Assembly: GCA_013698495.1 (NCBI GenBank)
Contig: JACCUV010000157.1
Coordinates: 1 to 14,753 of the forward strand
DNA: 14,753 bases
Source of the DNA: Chloroflexia bacterium
Lineage (GTDB): Bacteria > Chloroflexota > Chloroflexia > Thermomicrobiales > UBA6265
Direction of reading: 5' to 3'
Shown: in pieces, positions 13,378-14,753 of the stretch
How positions within the stretch are numbered: the stretch's first letter is position 1
Layout: each line of letters opens with the position of its first letter
The notes under the pieces: generated by a model
Database searches by the model: none
Seen by the model: only the letters and a program-made list of their open reading frames with translations
What the model was told of the DNA's origin: nothing
Position numbers and translations under genes: made by a program

Positions 13378-14232
13378 CTAGCGGGATACCGCAGACTCGA
13401 TAGCCCGTTTCGCCAACACCTTGATTAATTGTGCTCGGTAGGATTCAGACGCATACGTATCGCCATTGATCTCGAGTCCCTCCGCCGCGACCGCGGCCGC
13501 CTGCGCGATTGACTCATGGTCGAGATGTTTGCCAACGAGCGCCCGCTCCGCGGTGGCCGCGCGCGTCGGTTTCGACGTGGCGCCGGTGATCACGATCGAC
13601 GCCTGGGAGACGACGCCATCGGCTTGCTCAATCGCGATCGCAATTCCCACGACGGCGTATCCACTCGCCGGATGAGCATGTTTTTTGTAAGCAGACAATG
13701 TGCCCGCGGCCGGAACCGGGAGCGACACGCGGGTGATCACCTCGTCCGGCTCCAGCGACGTGGTCCACAGGTCGACGAACAGGTCCTCACCACGGACGGT
13801 GCGTTCGCCGGATGTTCCTGTCACCTGGACGCTTCCGCCCAGCGCCAAAAACACCGCCGTCAAGTCTGCCCCGGGATCGTTGTGCGCAAGGGCGCCGCCG
13901 ATGGTGCCGTGGGCACGAACCTGCTGGTCGCCAATCACGTTGATCGCGTCAAGCAGGATCGGAAACGCCTCGGAAACTCCTTCGGCGAAGCGCAACTCGT
14001 CGTACGTGGTCATGGCGCCGATCGTGGCCACGCCGTCCTCGATCGAGACGCCCTTAAGTTCGCTGACTCGCCCCAAATCGACAAGCATGCCCGGCGCGGC
14101 AAGGCGCAACTTCATCGCCGGAATCAGCGAGTGGCCTCCAGCCAGGATTTTGGCTTCCGGATTGCCCGCCAGCATGGCCACGGCATCGGCGACACTGGCC
14201 GCCTGGTGGTAGGAAAATGATGTTGGAAACAC
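13378..14232 (-). CDS. coxM: CO dehydrogenase-type molybdenum hydroxylase, FAD-binding medium subunit
   Basis: The flavoprotein subunit of a xanthine-oxidase-family enzyme; it passes electrons from the iron-sulfur subunit to FAD and on to the respiratory chain. The protein has 284 residues, normal for CoxM. Both FAD-binding signatures are present at the usual places: AGGHS (31-35) and TIGG (110-113), the latter in VRAHGTIGGALAHNDPGAD. The C-terminal CO_deh_flav_C part ends with SYRAQLIKVLAKRAIE. I chose the GTG at 14232, preceded by GGGGGAG with 6-nt spacing; it gives the family-typical opening FPTSFSYHQAASVADAV, whereas a TTG at 14253 has no ribosome site. It follows coxS by 57 nt. The large subunit is not in the window, so the substrate (CO or another small molecule) cannot be told. 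Confidence 0.9.
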   Translation of the reverse strand: MFPTSFSYHQAASVADAVAMLAGNPEAKILAGGHSLIPAMKLRLAAPGMLVDLGRVSELKGVSIEDGVATIGAMTTYDELRFAEGVSEAFPILLDAINVIGDQQVRAHGTIGGALAHNDPGADLTAVFLALGGSVQVTGTSGERTVRGEDLFVDLWTTSLEPDEVITRVSLPVPAAGTLSAYKKHAHPASGYAVVGIAIAIEQADGVVSQASIVITGATSKPTRAATAERALVGKHLDHESIAQAAAVAAEGLEINGDTYASESYRAQLIKVLAKRAIESAVSR

Positions 14233-14289
14233 GGTCAACTCCCCCGATGGCAATCATTCCGAAAGGATTTCATGGGCCAGTGGCGATCT

Positions 14290-14753
14290 CTACCCAGTTG
14301 CCTTCTTGCGCATCGTCTGCGCTGCGTATTGAACTGATCGCACGATGTTCTGGTAGCCCGTGCAACGGCACATGTTCCCCTCGAGCTCGTGCCGGATCTC
14401 CTCTTCGGTAGGGTTTGGATTGCGTTCAAGCAACGCCTTGGTCGACATGATCATCCCGGGCGTGCAGTACCCGCATTGCAAACCGTGCTTTTCCCAGAAT
14501 GCATCCTGGATCGGATGGAATGCGTCGCCGTCGGCAAGCCCTTCAATCGTCTCGATAGAACTTTTATCGACCTGGACGGCCAGTTTGGTGCACGACTTGG
14601 TCGTCAAACCGTCCACGTTCACCACGCATGCACCACATTGGCTGGTGTCGCAACCAACATGAGTTCCGGTGAGCCCGAGTTCGTCACGCAAGAAGTGGAC
14701 GAGCAGCATGCGTGGTTCCACGCTCGCCGAGCGCTGCTGTCCATTGACGGTTA
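14290..14753 (-). CDS. coxS: CO dehydrogenase-type [2Fe-2S] small subunit, N-terminus beyond window edge
   Basis: Iron-sulfur subunit of a xanthine-oxidase-family molybdenum hydroxylase, shuttling electrons from the molybdenum centre to the flavoprotein. Two [2Fe-2S] sites are complete: the plant-ferredoxin-type one in [12 protein letters not shown] plus KSCT (C-x4-C-x2-C-x11-C), and the helical one in CGYCTPGM plus [13 protein letters not shown] (C-x2-C-x31-C-x-C). The frame stays open upstream to the window edge, reading [21 protein letters not shown], which is the normal N-terminal region of the family, so only about ten residues are missing and a GTG at 14721 is not the start. Followed by coxM after 57 nt on the same strand. 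CoxS and related subunits of other hydroxylases cannot be separated on sequence alone. Confidence 0.92.
   Translation of the reverse strand, partial: TVNGQQRSASVEPRMLLVHFLRDELGLTGTHVGCDTSQCGACVVNVDGLTTKSCTKLAVQVDKSSIETIEGLADGDAFHPIQDAFWEKHGLQCGYCTPGMIMSTKALLERNPNPTEEEIRHELEGNMCRCTGYQNIVRSVQYAAQTMRKKATG

Overview
The window is about 14.8 kb of high-GC bacterial DNA (roughly 60% G+C by eye) with housekeeping genes at both strands and no sign of a phage, transposon or CRISPR array. The gene content fits a Chloroflexota-like, Thermomicrobia-like aerobe: a transcription-attenuating T-box on leuS, a bacterial translin-family protein, a CysS that resembles MshC, S6 and S18 with long low-complexity tails, and small and medium subunits of a CO-dehydrogenase-type molybdenum enzyme. 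The phylum is an inference from gene style; there is no rRNA gene here to settle it.

Layout. 1-742 (+) is the proteolytic end of Lon protease. It faces leuS (947-3454, minus). Upstream of leuS lies the most interesting segment, about 3536-4000 (minus): a strong promoter, a textbook T-box stem I with a CUC leucine specifier, a stem III, then a complete tRNA-Ala(GGC) gene, and only after it the T-box antiterminator/terminator. The tRNA gene therefore sits between the tRNA-sensing half and the switching half of the riboswitch. A divergent translin-family gene follows (4057-4707, +), converging with and overlapping by 4 bp a minus-strand cluster of secreted hypothetical protein, trehalose-phosphatase-like HAD enzyme, and DUF192 protein (6791 down to 4704).

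From 7070 to 13296 all genes are on the plus strand: a cysteine ligase of the CysS/MshC family (7070-8272); the rpsF-ssb-rpsR cluster (8489-10363); a membrane-anchored PpiC-type foldase with Val-Ala-Ser-Pro repeat arrays (10537-12201); and a three-helix membrane protein with a long charged disordered N-terminus (12316-13296). A 17-bp perfect hairpin at 13319-13355 separates these from the convergent molybdenum hydroxylase genes coxM (13378-14232) and coxS (14290 to beyond the window edge), both on the minus strand.

How it fits together: leuS is likely controlled by uncharged tRNA-Leu through the T-box; S6, SSB and S18 are co-transcribed, as in many bacteria, and S6 and S18 are direct partners in the 30S platform; the Cox subunits supply the iron-sulfur and FAD electron path for a large molybdenum subunit that must be outside the window. 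Several promoters here use a TATACT or extended -10 element, which helped to decide the starts of three genes (rpsF, the secreted hypothetical protein and the membrane protein).
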